Notes under the pieces: model-generated
What the model was told of the DNA's origin: nothing
What the model saw: the letters and a program-made list of their open reading frames with translations, nothing else
The model's database searches: none
Made by a program: the position numbers and the translations under genes
Shown here: positions 1 through 13,069 of the stretch, piece by piece
Position numbering within the stretch: position 1 is the first letter of the stretch
Layout: every line of letters begins with the position of its first letter
Assembly: GCF_025643335.1 (NCBI RefSeq)
Contig: NZ_CP092489.1
Span: 3,358,501-3,422,500 of the forward strand
DNA: 64,000 nt
Source of the DNA: Endozoicomonas sp. Mp262
GTDB taxonomy: Bacteria > Pseudomonadota > Gammaproteobacteria > Pseudomonadales > Endozoicomonadaceae
Direction of reading: 5' to 3'

Positions 1-578
1 CTACTCAAAAACAGATTATCCGGTTCTGGCTTAAGAGTCAGGAGCTGCCCGTGCCGGGGCGAGAGCTGCTGGACAATCTGTTTACTCAGGCTGTCAATGC
101 CCGTGTTGATGCCACTCCGCTGTTCTGTTGGCCAGGTTGTCAGCTGAGGCGCTACCAAGGATTGCTGGTTGCAGCCCGGCCAAGTCCCGAGAGCAAGCCT
201 GTTGGTAATGTGTATTGGGATTGGTCAGCACAGCCGGATTTTTTTCATGAAACGTTGGGTATTTTGCGAGTCAGGGCAAGGCAGATAGATGACCTTGGGG
301 TACAAGGTGTTAACTTGCCTGTCCGGATTCTTGAAATTCGAACCCGGGAAAAGATTGATCCATCAATGAAGATTTCCGTGGCAGGAAGGGCGGGACGAAA
401 GACACTAAAGCGCTGGTTACAGGCGTTTAATATTCCTCCCTGGCTAAGAAACCGGATTCCATTTTTATTTTTTAAGGATGAGATGGTAGCAGCTCCAGGG
501 TTGTGGGTATGTGACAACTATAGGGCACAAGGGGAGGAGGGATACCAGATAATATGGAGTGCTCCCGCCATTGACTGA
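1..578 (+). CDS. tilS: tRNA(Ile)-lysidine synthase, C-terminal part (cut by window edge)
   Basis: The reading frame is open from base 3, so the 5' end of the gene lies outside the window. TilS adds lysine to C34 of the AUA-reading tRNA-Ile, using ATP, in the cytoplasm. The visible part matches the substrate-binding C-terminal region: 'LRRYQG' early on, then 'GRAGRKTLKRW' and 'IPPWLRNRIPFLF', followed by 'VAAPGLWV', the usual tail of the family. The N-terminal PP-loop ATPase domain is not visible. In Pseudomonas tilS lies just before pyrG. Here three genes separate them. Confidence 0.88.
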   Translation, partial: TQKQIIRFWLKSQELPVPGRELLDNLFTQAVNARVDATPLFCWPGCQLRRYQGLLVAARPSPESKPVGNVYWDWSAQPDFFHETLGILRVRARQIDDLGVQGVNLPVRILEIRTREKIDPSMKISVAGRAGRKTLKRWLQAFNIPPWLRNRIPFLFFKDEMVAAPGLWVCDNYRAQGEEGYQIIWSAPAID

Positions 579-599
579 GGCCTTCTAAATCAAAGTCCC

Positions 600-2279
600 C
601 TATTCAAACACAGGAACTATCTCGAAGCCTTGAAAGGGTGTGTTGTCTGGAAGGTTTGGCAATGGAATATATTCTGCCTGGAGTGGCAAGAGGGGATAAA
701 GCACTTTATCTTCGTGAATCGCTTGGCTATATCTTTGATAGTGATGATCCTTTACTGTTGCCGAGCCTAAACAGGGGGTATGGTATTTTTCAATCCGGCC
801 CGCTCCTGGTTCACAGAATAAGGGATTGCCCCTTGGCGATAAGGCAATTAAATCGAAGCCTGTTCCTACGCCTTGCTCGTCATATAGGGATGCAGGAAGG
901 GTAATACCACTATAAACGACTATTTCAGGAATGATCATTGTCCGGGCGGAATGACTATTTTTTACTGACACCATTTGGACATCAATTCCTGTATACTCCT
1001 CGTTTTCATCGCGTTTCGCTGAACGCCATTTCAAAGGTGTGTCAGCGCCTGTTGGCTCTCCGCCATTAAGTTGTACAAGTTTACTGTGATAGCTTCTCAA
1101 TAAAAGCGGGTAGTTTATGTTATCTTCAGTAATCAGGCTTTCCGGAGATTTACCCGTTTTTATTTCTTCCATGAAAAGCATCGGAATATTTGATGCCAGT
1201 TGAGCCCAGTCGGCTTTCATTGTTCTGGTGAAGCCTATTCTCTCGTGATCACCGTCTTCGCGAACACTCAATGTTTTAACGATTTCCCTTCCTCTTGCTA
1301 CCTGGGGTCGAGTATCTGGCGTGGGGTCAGAGGCAACGCTACCATCCGGGTTTAAGGGTACCTGTAACCAGAAAGGTGCGGTATAGGGATACGTGTTTTC
1401 ATTGGGGTGTCTGGTGTTTGCAATGATATCAAGGAAGAGTTGTGGTTCTCCTCTCTTATTCTTCCCGTTCTTCCCGTAGTTGATATTTAAGGCGGTTGCT
1501 TTGTAGAAGGTAGGCTTATGGCTATCCGTGTTCAAAGGATCTTCTGCCACAAAATCATCCAGTGTATAAAACTCCTGATTGAATAGTTTGAGAGAACCCT
1601 CTTTGTACCCAAATTGAATGACCTGCAGCTGGCCGTATTGAACCACATAGAGATAACCTGGCGTTTTTATGGAGGAAGCAGCAAAGGCCGCACACTCAGC
1701 TTTCCAGAATGTTAGCGCTAAATTGGCATGGATCCAGTAAAGCAGAGGTAATTTGAAGCCTGATATATTTCCAATGGGGGATGTCTTCCGGCCCCAGCCC
1801 AGCCCTGTGGCTGATGATGAAATTTTCAGGGCAGTTTCGAAGCTCACAGGAAGTGGGTTCATATCTGCACCAGGATCAGCGACTTCCCTTAACAGATAAA
1901 TAGCTCCATCGTCAGAGGCAATGGCTGTCAGTCTCTCTGGAGTGCCATCAGTTCTTTGAACAAAAACATTAGTGAAATTGCCAAATTGTTCATCGGCTTT
2001 TTTACCAAATATTGATTTAGAGGGGCTATGGCTGTTGTATAAGCCGGAAACCGGGTACCCGTGAATCTGTTTGGGTGGGGTCCGCGTCTTATTGAAGTGG
2101 GCGTCGTATTCCACAATGTTTATTTCAAGTTCACCTGTATCTGGATGAATAGCATAGGTTCGCGCTTCGAAGCCTTTCCAGTGAACATCGGTGCCAGCAA
2201 ATCTGTATGTCCTGGCTGTTGCGGTTGGCGCAAGCGCTATTAACAGCAGGCTAATCAGCAAAACCGCTCGTTTTTTCAT
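600..2279 (-). CDS. Secreted protein of unknown function, 559 aa
   Basis: The first 22 residues form a clear Sec signal peptide (positive MKKR, a leucine/isoleucine core, cleavage near 'ATA-RTY'), so the mature protein should be periplasmic or secreted. No family is recognised. The mature part is polar and mixed, with no obvious transmembrane helices or tandem repeats, and a few scattered cysteines (for example in 'FWKAECAAF', 'PLFCEPG' and 'HTPCLG'). The gene is convergent with tilS, 21 bp away, and lies in the break between tilS and pyrG. Accessory or horizontally acquired status is inferred from that position. It could be a secreted effector or adhesin, but nothing in the sequence proves this. 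Confidence 0.75.
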   Translation of the reverse strand: MKKRAVLLISLLLIALAPTATARTYRFAGTDVHWKGFEARTYAIHPDTGELEINIVEYDAHFNKTRTPPKQIHGYPVSGLYNSHSPSKSIFGKKADEQFGNFTNVFVQRTDGTPERLTAIASDDGAIYLLREVADPGADMNPLPVSFETALKISSSATGLGWGRKTSPIGNISGFKLPLLYWIHANLALTFWKAECAAFAASSIKTPGYLYVVQYGQLQVIQFGYKEGSLKLFNQEFYTLDDFVAEDPLNTDSHKPTFYKATALNINYGKNGKNKRGEPQLFLDIIANTRHPNENTYPYTAPFWLQVPLNPDGSVASDPTPDTRPQVARGREIVKTLSVREDGDHERIGFTRTMKADWAQLASNIPMLFMEEIKTGKSPESLITEDNINYPLLLRSYHSKLVQLNGGEPTGADTPLKWRSAKRDENEEYTGIDVQMVSVKNSHSARTMIIPEIVVYSGITLPASLYDEQGVGTGFDLIALSPRGNPLFCEPGAGRIEKYHTPCLGSATVKDHHYQRYSQAIHEDKVLYPLLPLQAEYIPLPNLPDNTPFQGFEIVPVFE

Positions 2280-2407
2280 TGTAGCCCTGGTTACCTTTTA
2301 TCATTTTTAGTCTGTTGAAGGTATTGATAGAGAGGATCTTATCAAGTCATGAAAAAGTAGCTTGTTTTTCAGATTCTGCAAGTGAAGGTAAGTAGCAATA
2401 CGGGTAT

Positions 2408-2436
2408 TTGTGGCTCTTGATGGTGCAGAGCCACAA
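2408..2436 (-). terminator. Hairpin downstream of the SDR gene
   Basis: A perfect 10-bp inverted repeat (arms 2408-2417 and 2427-2436, 9-nt loop) lies 40 bp beyond the stop codon of the minus-strand SDR gene. No U-run follows, so it is either a weak terminator or a structural hairpin. Confidence 0.4.
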
Positions 2437-2477
2437 GGTCTGATATGGAAAATGGTGGTTAGAATGGGAGGTTGGTA

Positions 2478-3311
2478 TTAAGTACCCGGCTGCTCCCGGG
2501 AAGGTCCATGCCCCTTAAAATCATCCATGCTGCTATAAATGCGAAGCAACTTGCCCCCAATAAAATCAAAGGCCCTGGCAGGCATGATTCCCCGGAAAAA
2601 GGGTAGCAGTCCAACAATCTTGGGTGCCCTGACATAAACTTTGCCTTGTTTCATTCCCTGCCATGTTAATTCAGCCATTTTCTCTGGCTTGATGATGGGT
2701 ACCAAAAAAGGGGCTTTCACACCGTCAAACATGCCTGTATCAATATAGCTGGGTGTTACTGTGGTTACTTTTACATCGTGTCCGCCTTTTTCCATTTCCA
2801 GCCGGAGGGATTCAGACCAACCAATAACCGCCCATTTACTGGCAGCATACACTGACATTTTAGGATTGGGGAGTAGCCCGGCAGCCGAGGCAATATTAAT
2901 GATACGGGCGCCACCGCTGCGGATCATGCCGTGTAAAAAGGCATTGGTAACATGCATGGGGCCTGCTGAATTAATCGCCAGTGTTTTATCAATATCGCTA
3001 CTGGAGTGTTCTGAAAAATTCTTGCCTACCACAATGCCGGCATTGTTGAAAAGTATGTCAATGTCGCCCACATCATTTTGAACCTGTTCGGCTGCCCTGT
3101 GAATGGATTCGGCACAGGATACATCCACCGTATAGGTACGAACCTGCCCCCCTTGTTTGCGAAGTTCTTCTGCCGTTCGATTGAGGCCGACTTCGTTGAT
3201 GTCCCATAGAATAATATGGGCTCCCTCCTGAACGCCTTTCTCGGCGAATAGACGACCCATCCCCTGGGCTCCCCCGGTGATCAGGATTTTTTTTGACTGC
3301 GTTGTTAACAT
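2478..3311 (-). CDS. Short-chain dehydrogenase/reductase, 277 aa
   Basis: This is a classical SDR oxidoreductase that uses NAD(P)(H); the substrate is unknown. It has the Rossmann glycine motif 'TGGAQGMG' at residues 12-19, the 'NNAG' structural motif, a catalytic serine in 'INIASAAG' and the 'YAASK' Tyr-Lys pair. 'LWDIN' after the second strand ends in an acidic residue, which suggests NAD(H) rather than NADP(H) (inference). The C-terminal half resembles retinol/17-beta-hydroxysteroid dehydrogenase-like members with an extended tail. It stands alone, transcribed against pyrG, in the accessory insertion between tilS and pyrG. Confidence 0.88.
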   Translation of the reverse strand: MLTTQSKKILITGGAQGMGRLFAEKGVQEGAHIILWDINEVGLNRTAEELRKQGGQVRTYTVDVSCAESIHRAAEQVQNDVGDIDILFNNAGIVVGKNFSEHSSSDIDKTLAINSAGPMHVTNAFLHGMIRSGGARIINIASAAGLLPNPKMSVYAASKWAVIGWSESLRLEMEKGGHDVKVTTVTPSYIDTGMFDGVKAPFLVPIIKPEKMAELTWQGMKQGKVYVRAPKIVGLLPFFRGIMPARAFDFIGGKLLRIYSSMDDFKGHGPSREQPGT

Positions 3312-3507
3312 AGGTTACAGCTGCCTTTGTTGTGGTTCTGATACTGTATTTTTAAAATTAATCCAAGACTGCAGTAGTATTGATATTCTGATTGCAGTGG
3401 TCATCTTATCAGCTTTTTATATTAAACGACAAAATCTTTATAACACAACGGCTATTGATTGCCTATAATTTCTGGAGTGATTTAATTAGTGAATGGGTAG
3501 ATAGATT

Positions 3508-4659
3508 GTGGCTGTATTTTTCTATTTTAAGTTATTAATTATTTTTATTATTGTTTCTTCTGTTTCATTTGAAGGGGTAGCTGATTTATATTCAGTTTTC
3601 GACTATGTTCAAAACCGGGATATTGAAAGTTTGAATAGCTTAAAGGTAGAGCATGAAGAAGCCTTGAGAAATGTATTTACTTTGTTTAAACCGCATTTCT
3701 ATGATAGTGGCAATAAAGAAATTATAGATAATGTTGAAGATAACCCTCATCAAGTGAGTAGAATAGAGGGTATTCTTGTCTTTATAGATACTTTTGCCAC
3801 AATGCGTTGTGCCTGTGCAGACGTTCGCGAAAATATACCTTCTATTGAAGCTGATCTCAGGGGGTTGTTGGGCGTACTTCTTAAAGGAAACATTAGTGCA
3901 ATAGTACGGGAAGAACAACCCGCTATGTTAACTGAGCTCAATAGTACCCGGCATGACAAGGTTGTTGAGGATCTAGGTCAAGGGAGGTGGTCTTATATGG
4001 CCATGGCCCCAGAGACCTGGGGTGATAATGAAAAAAAATTGAATAAGTTTTTAAGGGCGGTTCTTGATTTAGGCGAAGAGGGTCGTCCTAAAGTTAATGT
4101 CAAGTTTGTTGATGGTATTGAATTATGGCTTAATCCCTTTTTAGTGCCTCTTTTTTTTGATGACAAAGATCTGTTGGAGTACGTCATTAAAAATGATGCA
4201 CTGTATGATATTAATGAAAAGAAAAACCTGTCTTATATGATAAAAAGGTGTGTCGATATTGATCAATATCGCTATGCTATGTCAAAAGCAAATGCCTCCC
4301 CAATGTTTTTATTAGGTACTGAAGTCACGTTTCCCAGACAGCTTTTTTTATGCAATCGTTTTTTTTACAAACATTATGAAATGGCTTTTCTGTTAGGAGA
4401 GGGGCGAAATGACTTGCGCTACGGTAATCCGTTTATTCGTCTTCAGGATGACGATTTGACTTGCTGTGGTCTAGGGTTCCTGCTTGACCGGTTGTGTTTT
4501 GGACAAAAGCAACAGGCTATGGAGGATTATCCGGCCACATATAGTGCCTGGCGAAAGGGTCATACGGTTTTTTTGATTGATTCTTTTAATCGTGAAAATG
4601 CGGTTGGAGACTCTGTTGATCGTTTGAGGAGCCGGTTAAAGCCTGGGGGCTATCAATAG
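3508..4659 (+). CDS. Secreted protein of unknown function, 383 aa
   Basis: It starts with GTG; no in-frame ATG occurs for the first 90 codons and the ribosome site is weak. Residues 1-25 form a hydrophobic signal peptide (FYFKLLIIFIIVSS core). The rest is mixed helical-looking sequence with scattered cysteines ('RCACADV', 'DLTCCGLGFL', 'DRLCFG'). The helix-rich middle ('KDLLEYVIKNDALYDINEKK') looks faintly ankyrin-like, but no repeat period could be established. The gene is AT-rich compared with pyrG next to it, which fits recent acquisition. The function is not recognised. Confidence 0.7.
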   Translation: MAVFFYFKLLIIFIIVSSVSFEGVADLYSVFDYVQNRDIESLNSLKVEHEEALRNVFTLFKPHFYDSGNKEIIDNVEDNPHQVSRIEGILVFIDTFATMRCACADVRENIPSIEADLRGLLGVLLKGNISAIVREEQPAMLTELNSTRHDKVVEDLGQGRWSYMAMAPETWGDNEKKLNKFLRAVLDLGEEGRPKVNVKFVDGIELWLNPFLVPLFFDDKDLLEYVIKNDALYDINEKKNLSYMIKRCVDIDQYRYAMSKANASPMFLLGTEVTFPRQLFLCNRFFYKHYEMAFLLGEGRNDLRYGNPFIRLQDDDLTCCGLGFLLDRLCFGQKQQAMEDYPATYSAWRKGHTVFLIDSFNRENAVGDSVDRLRSRLKPGGYQ

Positions 4660-4928
4660 CGATGCCCCGAAGGGACAGTGTTATTAACTCGGCCTTACTT
4701 TGTGTGACTACCGACCTTTATTAAAGTATGAAAACAGTCCGGTTTTACGTTTGGCCACTCTTTTGGTATCCTGATCTCCCATCTTGAGTGTCCCTTTTTC
4801 TTAACTCTCCTAAAACAGCCATGAACAGAAAGACAGATTATCTGTGACTCCCGTGGTTGTTGTGTATTGGACCGTTTTTGCCCTCTCTGACGGCAAAGGC
4901 GATATATAGTTTGCCAAAATTTCAGTAG

Positions 4929-6563
<1,635 letters not shown>

Positions 6564-6683
6564 GGCTTGTTTATCCCATGCGCGGTGGTCACAGGCGATC
6601 GACGTATGGGGGTATCTGTGGAGCAGCTATTTAAGGCTGCCTTTACAGCTTTTTCAGTGTCTTATATAACAAAAGCGGAATAG

Positions 6684-7541
<858 letters not shown>

Positions 7542-7631
7542 AGGCAGAGGGAGAAAAGCTTCAGGCAAAAGTCTGTGGTTTTTCCAGAGATCCACAAAAA
7601 TTAGTTTTCTGATAATCTTCTATTATTGTGA

Positions 7632-7660
7632 GAAAACTGCCTGTTTTTCAGGCAGTTTTC
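7632..7660 (+). terminator. Rho-independent-type terminator after kdsA
   Basis: A perfect 12-bp inverted repeat (7632-7643 and 7649-7660) has a TTTTT loop, and its 3' arm ends in a T-run. It lies 90 bp past the kdsA stop and separates kdsA from eno. Confidence 0.75.
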
Positions 7661-7755
7661 CCGTTTGATAACATCCTCTCTACAGCTTCTAACATAAGCT
7701 GTCATGATGTACTCAACCCTAGTGTTCATGCGGCTGGTGCTGGCTAGCTAGCCCT

Positions 7756-7783
7756 TTGACACTGCATTTGTCGATGGTATAGT
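7756..7783 (+). promoter_or_regulatory. Predicted sigma-70 promoter of eno
   Basis: TTGACA (7756-7761), a 16-bp spacer and TATAGT (7778-7783) match the sigma-70 consensus in 6/6 and 5/6 positions. Strong expression fits a glycolytic gene. Confidence 0.7.
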
Positions 7784-7919
7784 TGCCGCTCCCGCAACCG
7801 ATGATAACCGTCAGTGCAAGGGTATTTTATCCTGACTGCCCTGCTGTGAATCCATCGTGATGGTGCGGGTATCCTCTCATTTTTGTAATGATGTTTCCGA
7901 ATTCTTTATCCCGGAGTAA

Positions 7920-9215
<1,296 letters not shown>

Positions 9216-9252
9216 TTTATATTGGTACTTTGTAGGTGCTAATAGGCATAGA

Positions 9253-9274
9253 AAGGGGCTTCGGCCCCTTTTTT
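9253..9274 (+). terminator. Rho-independent terminator of eno
   Basis: A 7-bp GC-rich stem (AAGGGGC/GCCCCTT) closes on a TTCG tetraloop and is followed by a T-run. It is a textbook intrinsic terminator, 37 bp after the eno stop. Confidence 0.92.
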
Positions 9275-9448
9275 CATGATCGATTGACGGTGCCCCGGGA
9301 TATCCATATAACAGGCATTGGTGGTTGAGAATGGCGCCTCATACCCTGAACCATTTTTAATGCTCTACTGCCATCAAGGATGTTACTATCTATAGTTTTT
9401 ACAGTTGTCGTCTGTTAAACGGTGAGTTTTACTGCCAGGGTTAGGTCA

Positions 9449-9721
9449 ATGCGCAGACTATTTATTGGCATCCTCTTGATCGTACTGGTTTATTTGCAGT
9501 TCCGGCTTTGGAGCGGAGAGGGCAGTGTGGCAGAAATCATATCGCTGAAAGAAAAAATCATGCTTCAGCAAAGGGAAAATGGCCGTTTATACCAACGCAA
9601 TAATTTACTGACTAATGAGATCATTGAGTTACAGAATGGGTTGCAAACCGTTGAAGAGGAAGCCCGTCAAGAACTGGGTATGATTAAACGGGATGAAACC
9701 TTTTATCTGATTTATGACTAA
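9449..9721 (+). CDS. ftsB: Cell division protein FtsB
   Basis: FtsB is a small bitopic inner-membrane protein of the FtsQLB divisome complex that links septal ring assembly to peptidoglycan synthesis. The 90-aa protein has a short cytoplasmic start, one membrane helix ('LFIGILLIVLVYLQF', about residues 4-18), a coiled coil with heptads (about 29-70), and the conserved end 'EEEARQELGMIKRDETFY'. An upstream in-frame GTG at 9422 would add nine residues. The ATG at 9449 is preferred because FtsB proteins usually start just before the membrane helix. The gene lies between eno and ispD as in Pseudomonas. Confidence 0.93.
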   Translation: MRRLFIGILLIVLVYLQFRLWSGEGSVAEIISLKEKIMLQQRENGRLYQRNNLLTNEIIELQNGLQTVEEEARQELGMIKRDETFYLIYD

Positions 9722-9730
9722 GGTGTAAAT

Positions 9731-10465
9731 GTGGCTGTTTCAGATCAACCTATGGCGCCAAAATTCTGGGCGATTATTCCGGCTGCCGGTGTCGGAAGAA
9801 GAATGAACGTCGATATTCCCAAGCAGTACCTTGAAATCAGGGGGAAAACCCTGATAGAGCACACGCTTGAACGGCTCATAGATTTTCCCACTCTTGAAAA
9901 AATTGTTGTGGTGCTGGGAGCCGGTGATGAGTACGCCAGGGACATTGACCTGCTTGATCATCAGAAAATTCTGCTGGCAGAAGGGGGTAAAGAGCGCAGT
10001 CACTCAGTTATGAACGGGATGGAAGCACTTAAGTCCCATGCCCTACCTGAAGATTGGGTGCTTGTTCATGATGCCGCCCGTCCCTGTATTCGAAGGGCTG
10101 ACCTTGACTGGCTGGTGGAGTGTCTCAAAGATCATGAGGTGGGAGGTCTTCTGGGGACTCCGGTAAGGGATACAATGAAGCGCACGGGCCCTGATGATTC
10201 CGTGATTGAAACAGTTGAACGTTGCTCATTATGGCATGCATTCACTCCTCAAATGTTTAGATTTGCTATTTTAGAAAAAGCACTTGCCACGGCGGTAAGA
10301 AATCAGGTGCCGATCACTGATGAGGCCAGTGCAATAGAGTATGCGGGTTTCAAGCCCATGATGGTAGAAGGTCATACGGATAATATTAAAGTGACCTCTG
10401 GGCCGGATTTGGCCTTGGCATCACTGCATATTGAACAACAATCCAAATTGATTGAGAGCTTGTAA
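9731..10465 (+). CDS. ispD: 2-C-methyl-D-erythritol 4-phosphate cytidylyltransferase
   Basis: It transfers CMP from CTP to methylerythritol phosphate in the non-mevalonate isoprenoid pathway. The 244-aa protein has the nucleotide-binding motif '[17 protein letters not shown]', the 'VHDAARP' motif and 'TDEASAIE'. The GTG start at 9731 has an AAGGTG ribosome site 5 bp upstream, and an in-frame ATG at 9752 is an alternative. It follows ftsB by 9 bp and its stop codon overlaps the ispF start by one base, so the three are probably co-translated. Confidence 0.96.
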   Translation: MAVSDQPMAPKFWAIIPAAGVGRRMNVDIPKQYLEIRGKTLIEHTLERLIDFPTLEKIVVVLGAGDEYARDIDLLDHQKILLAEGGKERSHSVMNGMEALKSHALPEDWVLVHDAARPCIRRADLDWLVECLKDHEVGGLLGTPVRDTMKRTGPDDSVIETVERCSLWHAFTPQMFRFAILEKALATAVRNQVPITDEASAIEYAGFKPMMVEGHTDNIKVTSGPDLALASLHIEQQSKLIESL

Positions 10466-10935
10466 TGCGTATTGGTCATGGCTTTGATGTCCATCGTTTT
10501 GGTGAAGGTGATCACATTATTCTGGGTGGGGTTGAAATCCCTTATGAACAGGGGCTGATAGCGCATTCTGATGGAGATGTATTGCTGCATGCCATTTGTG
10601 ATGCCTTGCTGGGTGCTGCCGGGCTAGGTGATATCGGTGGCCATTTTCCTGATACGGATGAACGGTTCTCAGGGATTGATAGCCGTAAACTGCTACGCCA
10701 TGTTGTTGCTTTGCTCAGGGAAAATAATCTGGTTCCGGGTAATATTGACAGCACCATTGTTGCCCAGGCACCCAGAATGGCAGCCTATATAGAGGCTATG
10801 CGTAGCAATATCGCTGAAGATCTGGGGATTGCCTGTAGCCGTGTTAATGTGAAAGCCACAACCACTGAAAAGCTGGGATATACCGGCCGTAAAGAAGGCA
10901 TTGCTGTTCACGCAGTGGCGCTGGTTTTTGAATAG
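10465..10935 (+). CDS. ispF: 2-C-methyl-D-erythritol 2,4-cyclodiphosphate synthase
   Basis: It cyclises CDP-methylerythritol 2-phosphate to the cyclodiphosphate, two steps after IspD in the same pathway. The length is 156 aa, typical of the family (about 157). Metal ligands are visible in 'GFDVHRF' (Asp8, His10). '[18 protein letters not shown]' and '[16 protein letters not shown]' are family signatures. TAATG coupling with ispD shows an operon. Confidence 0.97.
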   Translation: MRIGHGFDVHRFGEGDHIILGGVEIPYEQGLIAHSDGDVLLHAICDALLGAAGLGDIGGHFPDTDERFSGIDSRKLLRHVVALLRENNLVPGNIDSTIVAQAPRMAAYIEAMRSNIAEDLGIACSRVNVKATTTEKLGYTGRKEGIAVHAVALVFE

Positions 10936-10964
10936 AGCGCAGATTCGTTCTGAGTTATCATATT

Positions 10965-10990
10965 AAGCCACCTATAGGTGGCTTTTTCTT
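10965..10990 (+). terminator. Terminator after ispF
   Basis: The palindrome AAGCCACCTA/TAGGTGGCTT (10965-10984) is followed by TTTCTT, 30 bp after the ispF stop. Allowing for a minimal loop, it folds as a roughly 8-bp stem with a U-rich tail. Confidence 0.8.
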
Positions 10991-11055
10991 GGATAGATAA
11001 TGAGCGTGTATGCCCGTTGATAATCTATCAATTTCAGTCGTACATATCAGTACCG

Positions 11056-11246
11056 GCGATAGCAACCCGCATTACTTCCGGGTAATATAATGGCCTCTGT
11101 GATTGACCACGCTATCGCATATCCGTCTAAGTAACGCATCAGGCTAAAGACGAAATCCAGCAGTAATTGGTATGATTACCCTGAAGCAGTCCTAAGCAAC
11201 TCGCATAGGGCCTAAAGGCAGGAATCTGGGTAGACTGCTTCCAATT
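11056..11246. other. Structured intergenic segment between ispF and truD
   Basis: The 345-bp ispF-truD gap holds no reading frame but has nested inverted repeats. GCGATAGC/GCTATCGC (11056-11063, 11111-11118) encloses the hairpin ATTAC-TTCCGG-GTAAT (11071-11086). GAAGCAGTC/GACTGCTTC (11183-11191, 11233-11241) is extended by AATTGG/CCAATT (11165-11170, 11241-11246) and encloses two small hairpins. The fold suggests an untranslated RNA or a cis element upstream of truD. No known RNA family is recognised. Confidence 0.4.
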
Positions 11247-11280
11247 AGAATCCGCTATCTTGACCATAAGTTGATATTGC

Positions 11281-12342
11281 ATGAATCAAAATTCCTTTTC
11301 CCTGGACTGGCACCATGCCTGGGGTGGCCCACTGGGGCATTGCCAGTTTAAAAGTATTCCTGAAGATTTTATTGTGGATGAAGAGCTACCCTTTGAGCCA
11401 GAGGGTGAAGGCGAGCATCTGTTATTGCGCATCGAAAAAACAGGCCACAATACTGATTGGGTGGCTGGGCAGCTGGCCCGGCATATTGGCGTTAAACGCT
11501 CCTCAATCAGCTATGCCGGGAGAAAAGACCGCCAGGGAATAACCCGTCAGTGGTTTTGTGTATCCTTGCCTGGGTTGCCAGATCCTGACTGGCAAGGGTT
11601 TGAGACAGAATCACTGCAAATTATCACAAGCGTGAGGCACCGTAAAAAATTACGGACAGGGGCGTTAAAATCCAATCGCTTTAAAATTACCCTAAGACAG
11701 GTCGATGGAAAGCAGGCTGAACTGGAAAAACGTTTGTGCCAAATTTCGGCCAAAGGGGTCCCTAACTATTTTGGGCATCAGCGGTTTGGCAGGAATGGGA
11801 ATAATCTGGAAAAAGCGTCGTTACTCTTTGAGGGTAGCCTGAGGGTTCAGCGAAATAAGCGTTCCATGTATCTGTCTGCTGCCCGTTCCTGGCTATTTAA
11901 CCAGGTGCTCAGTGAGAGGGTTGCTCTGAATAACTGGAATGATTGGGTTGCGGGTGATGTCCTGGGCTTTCAGGATAATAATAGCCTGATATTTGATGAA
12001 CTGGATGAGTCGTTAAAGGCGCGTCTTGAACAGAATCAAGTGACACCCACAGGCCCTTTATGGGGGAGAGGAACCCTGTTGTCAGGTATCGCCTGTAAAC
12101 AGTTAGAAGAAACGGTATGCGGTCGATATCAATTACTGTGTGAGGGCTTGGAAACGCAAGGCTTGCAGCAGGAGCGCAGGGCCTTGAGATTGATGCCTGG
12201 CGAGATGTCATGGCAATGGTGTGATAGTGCTACGTTAACCCTAGAATTCCGTTTGCCCAAAGGCTGTTTTGCCACATCGGTGCTTAGGGAGTTACTTGTT
12301 TGTAATGAAGGAGTGCCAGGTGAAAATACTGTTGTCGAATGA
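11281..12342 (+). CDS. truD: tRNA pseudouridine(13) synthase
   Basis: It isomerises U13 of tRNA-Glu to pseudouridine. At 353 aa it is close to E. coli TruD (349). The catalytic loop 'YAGRKDRQGITRQ' contains the conserved Asp83, and 'PNYFGHQRFGRNGNN' is the second family signature. The 3' end overlaps the start of surE by 23 bp, and truD-surE-pcm-nlpD-rpoS is a conserved cluster, so co-transcription is likely. Confidence 0.96.
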   Translation: MNQNSFSLDWHHAWGGPLGHCQFKSIPEDFIVDEELPFEPEGEGEHLLLRIEKTGHNTDWVAGQLARHIGVKRSSISYAGRKDRQGITRQWFCVSLPGLPDPDWQGFETESLQIITSVRHRKKLRTGALKSNRFKITLRQVDGKQAELEKRLCQISAKGVPNYFGHQRFGRNGNNLEKASLLFEGSLRVQRNKRSMYLSAARSWLFNQVLSERVALNNWNDWVAGDVLGFQDNNSLIFDELDESLKARLEQNQVTPTGPLWGRGTLLSGIACKQLEETVCGRYQLLCEGLETQGLQQERRALRLMPGEMSWQWCDSATLTLEFRLPKGCFATSVLRELLVCNEGVPGENTVVE

Positions 12343-13069
12343 TGATGGCTTTGCAGCAGCGGGACTGTCTGAGTTATATCAGCACATTAGCACTATGGCT
12401 GATTGTGTTGTGGTGGCACCTGACCGGGATTGCTCAGGGCTGAGCAGTTCCATAACGCTGGATCGGCCGCTGCGTGTGACCGAGCATGATAATGGCTTTA
12501 TCAGTATTGATGGTACACCGGCAGACTGTGTGCATTTAGCACTGAATGGTTTGATGGATAAGCTTCCCGATCGTGTTATCTCAGGCATTAATCTGGGTGC
12601 CAATTTAGGTGATGATGTATTGTATTCAGGAACGGTTGGAGCTGCCATGGAAGGGCGGTTTATGTCGAAATGTGCTCTTGCCCTGTCTGTATGTGGACGG
12701 GACAAAAGTAATCTTGAGTCGGCTGGTCGCGTTGTTAAAAGGTTGTTTTCAGTACTGGATCGCCTTGATGTGCCAAAAGGGACTGTGTTAAATATCAATA
12801 TACCGGCCTGTGACTTTGGGGATATCCGAGGTATGAAAGTAACCCGTTTAGGCCATCGTGAAAGACCCGCCCCGCCAGTGAAGGTGGTTGATCCAAGAGG
12901 CAAGGCAGCATACTGGGTTGCCAAGGTTGGACGTGAGCTGGATGCGGGAGAAGGAACGGATTTTCATGCTATTGCCAATAATTACATCTCTATCACGCCA
13001 TTACAGTATGACCAGACCCATCACGGAACCCTGTCTCAGGTAGGAAAGTGGCTGGGGGTCAATTTATGA
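12320..13069 (+). CDS. surE: 5'/3'-nucleotidase SurE
   Basis: SurE is a metal-dependent nucleotidase/exopolyphosphatase linked to stationary-phase survival. The start is the GTG at 12320, with a GAAGGAG ribosome site 6 bp upstream. It gives the family's usual N-terminus '[10 protein letters not shown]', with metal ligands Asp8 and Asp9. '[12 protein letters not shown]' and '[25 protein letters not shown]' are further SurE motifs. The length is 249 aa (E. coli 253). It overlaps truD at the front and pcm at the back (ATGA), so it is translationally coupled. Confidence 0.97.
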   Translation: MKILLSNDDGFAAAGLSELYQHISTMADCVVVAPDRDCSGLSSSITLDRPLRVTEHDNGFISIDGTPADCVHLALNGLMDKLPDRVISGINLGANLGDDVLYSGTVGAAMEGRFMSKCALALSVCGRDKSNLESAGRVVKRLFSVLDRLDVPKGTVLNINIPACDFGDIRGMKVTRLGHRERPAPPVKVVDPRGKAAYWVAKVGRELDAGEGTDFHAIANNYISITPLQYDQTHHGTLSQVGKWLGVNL

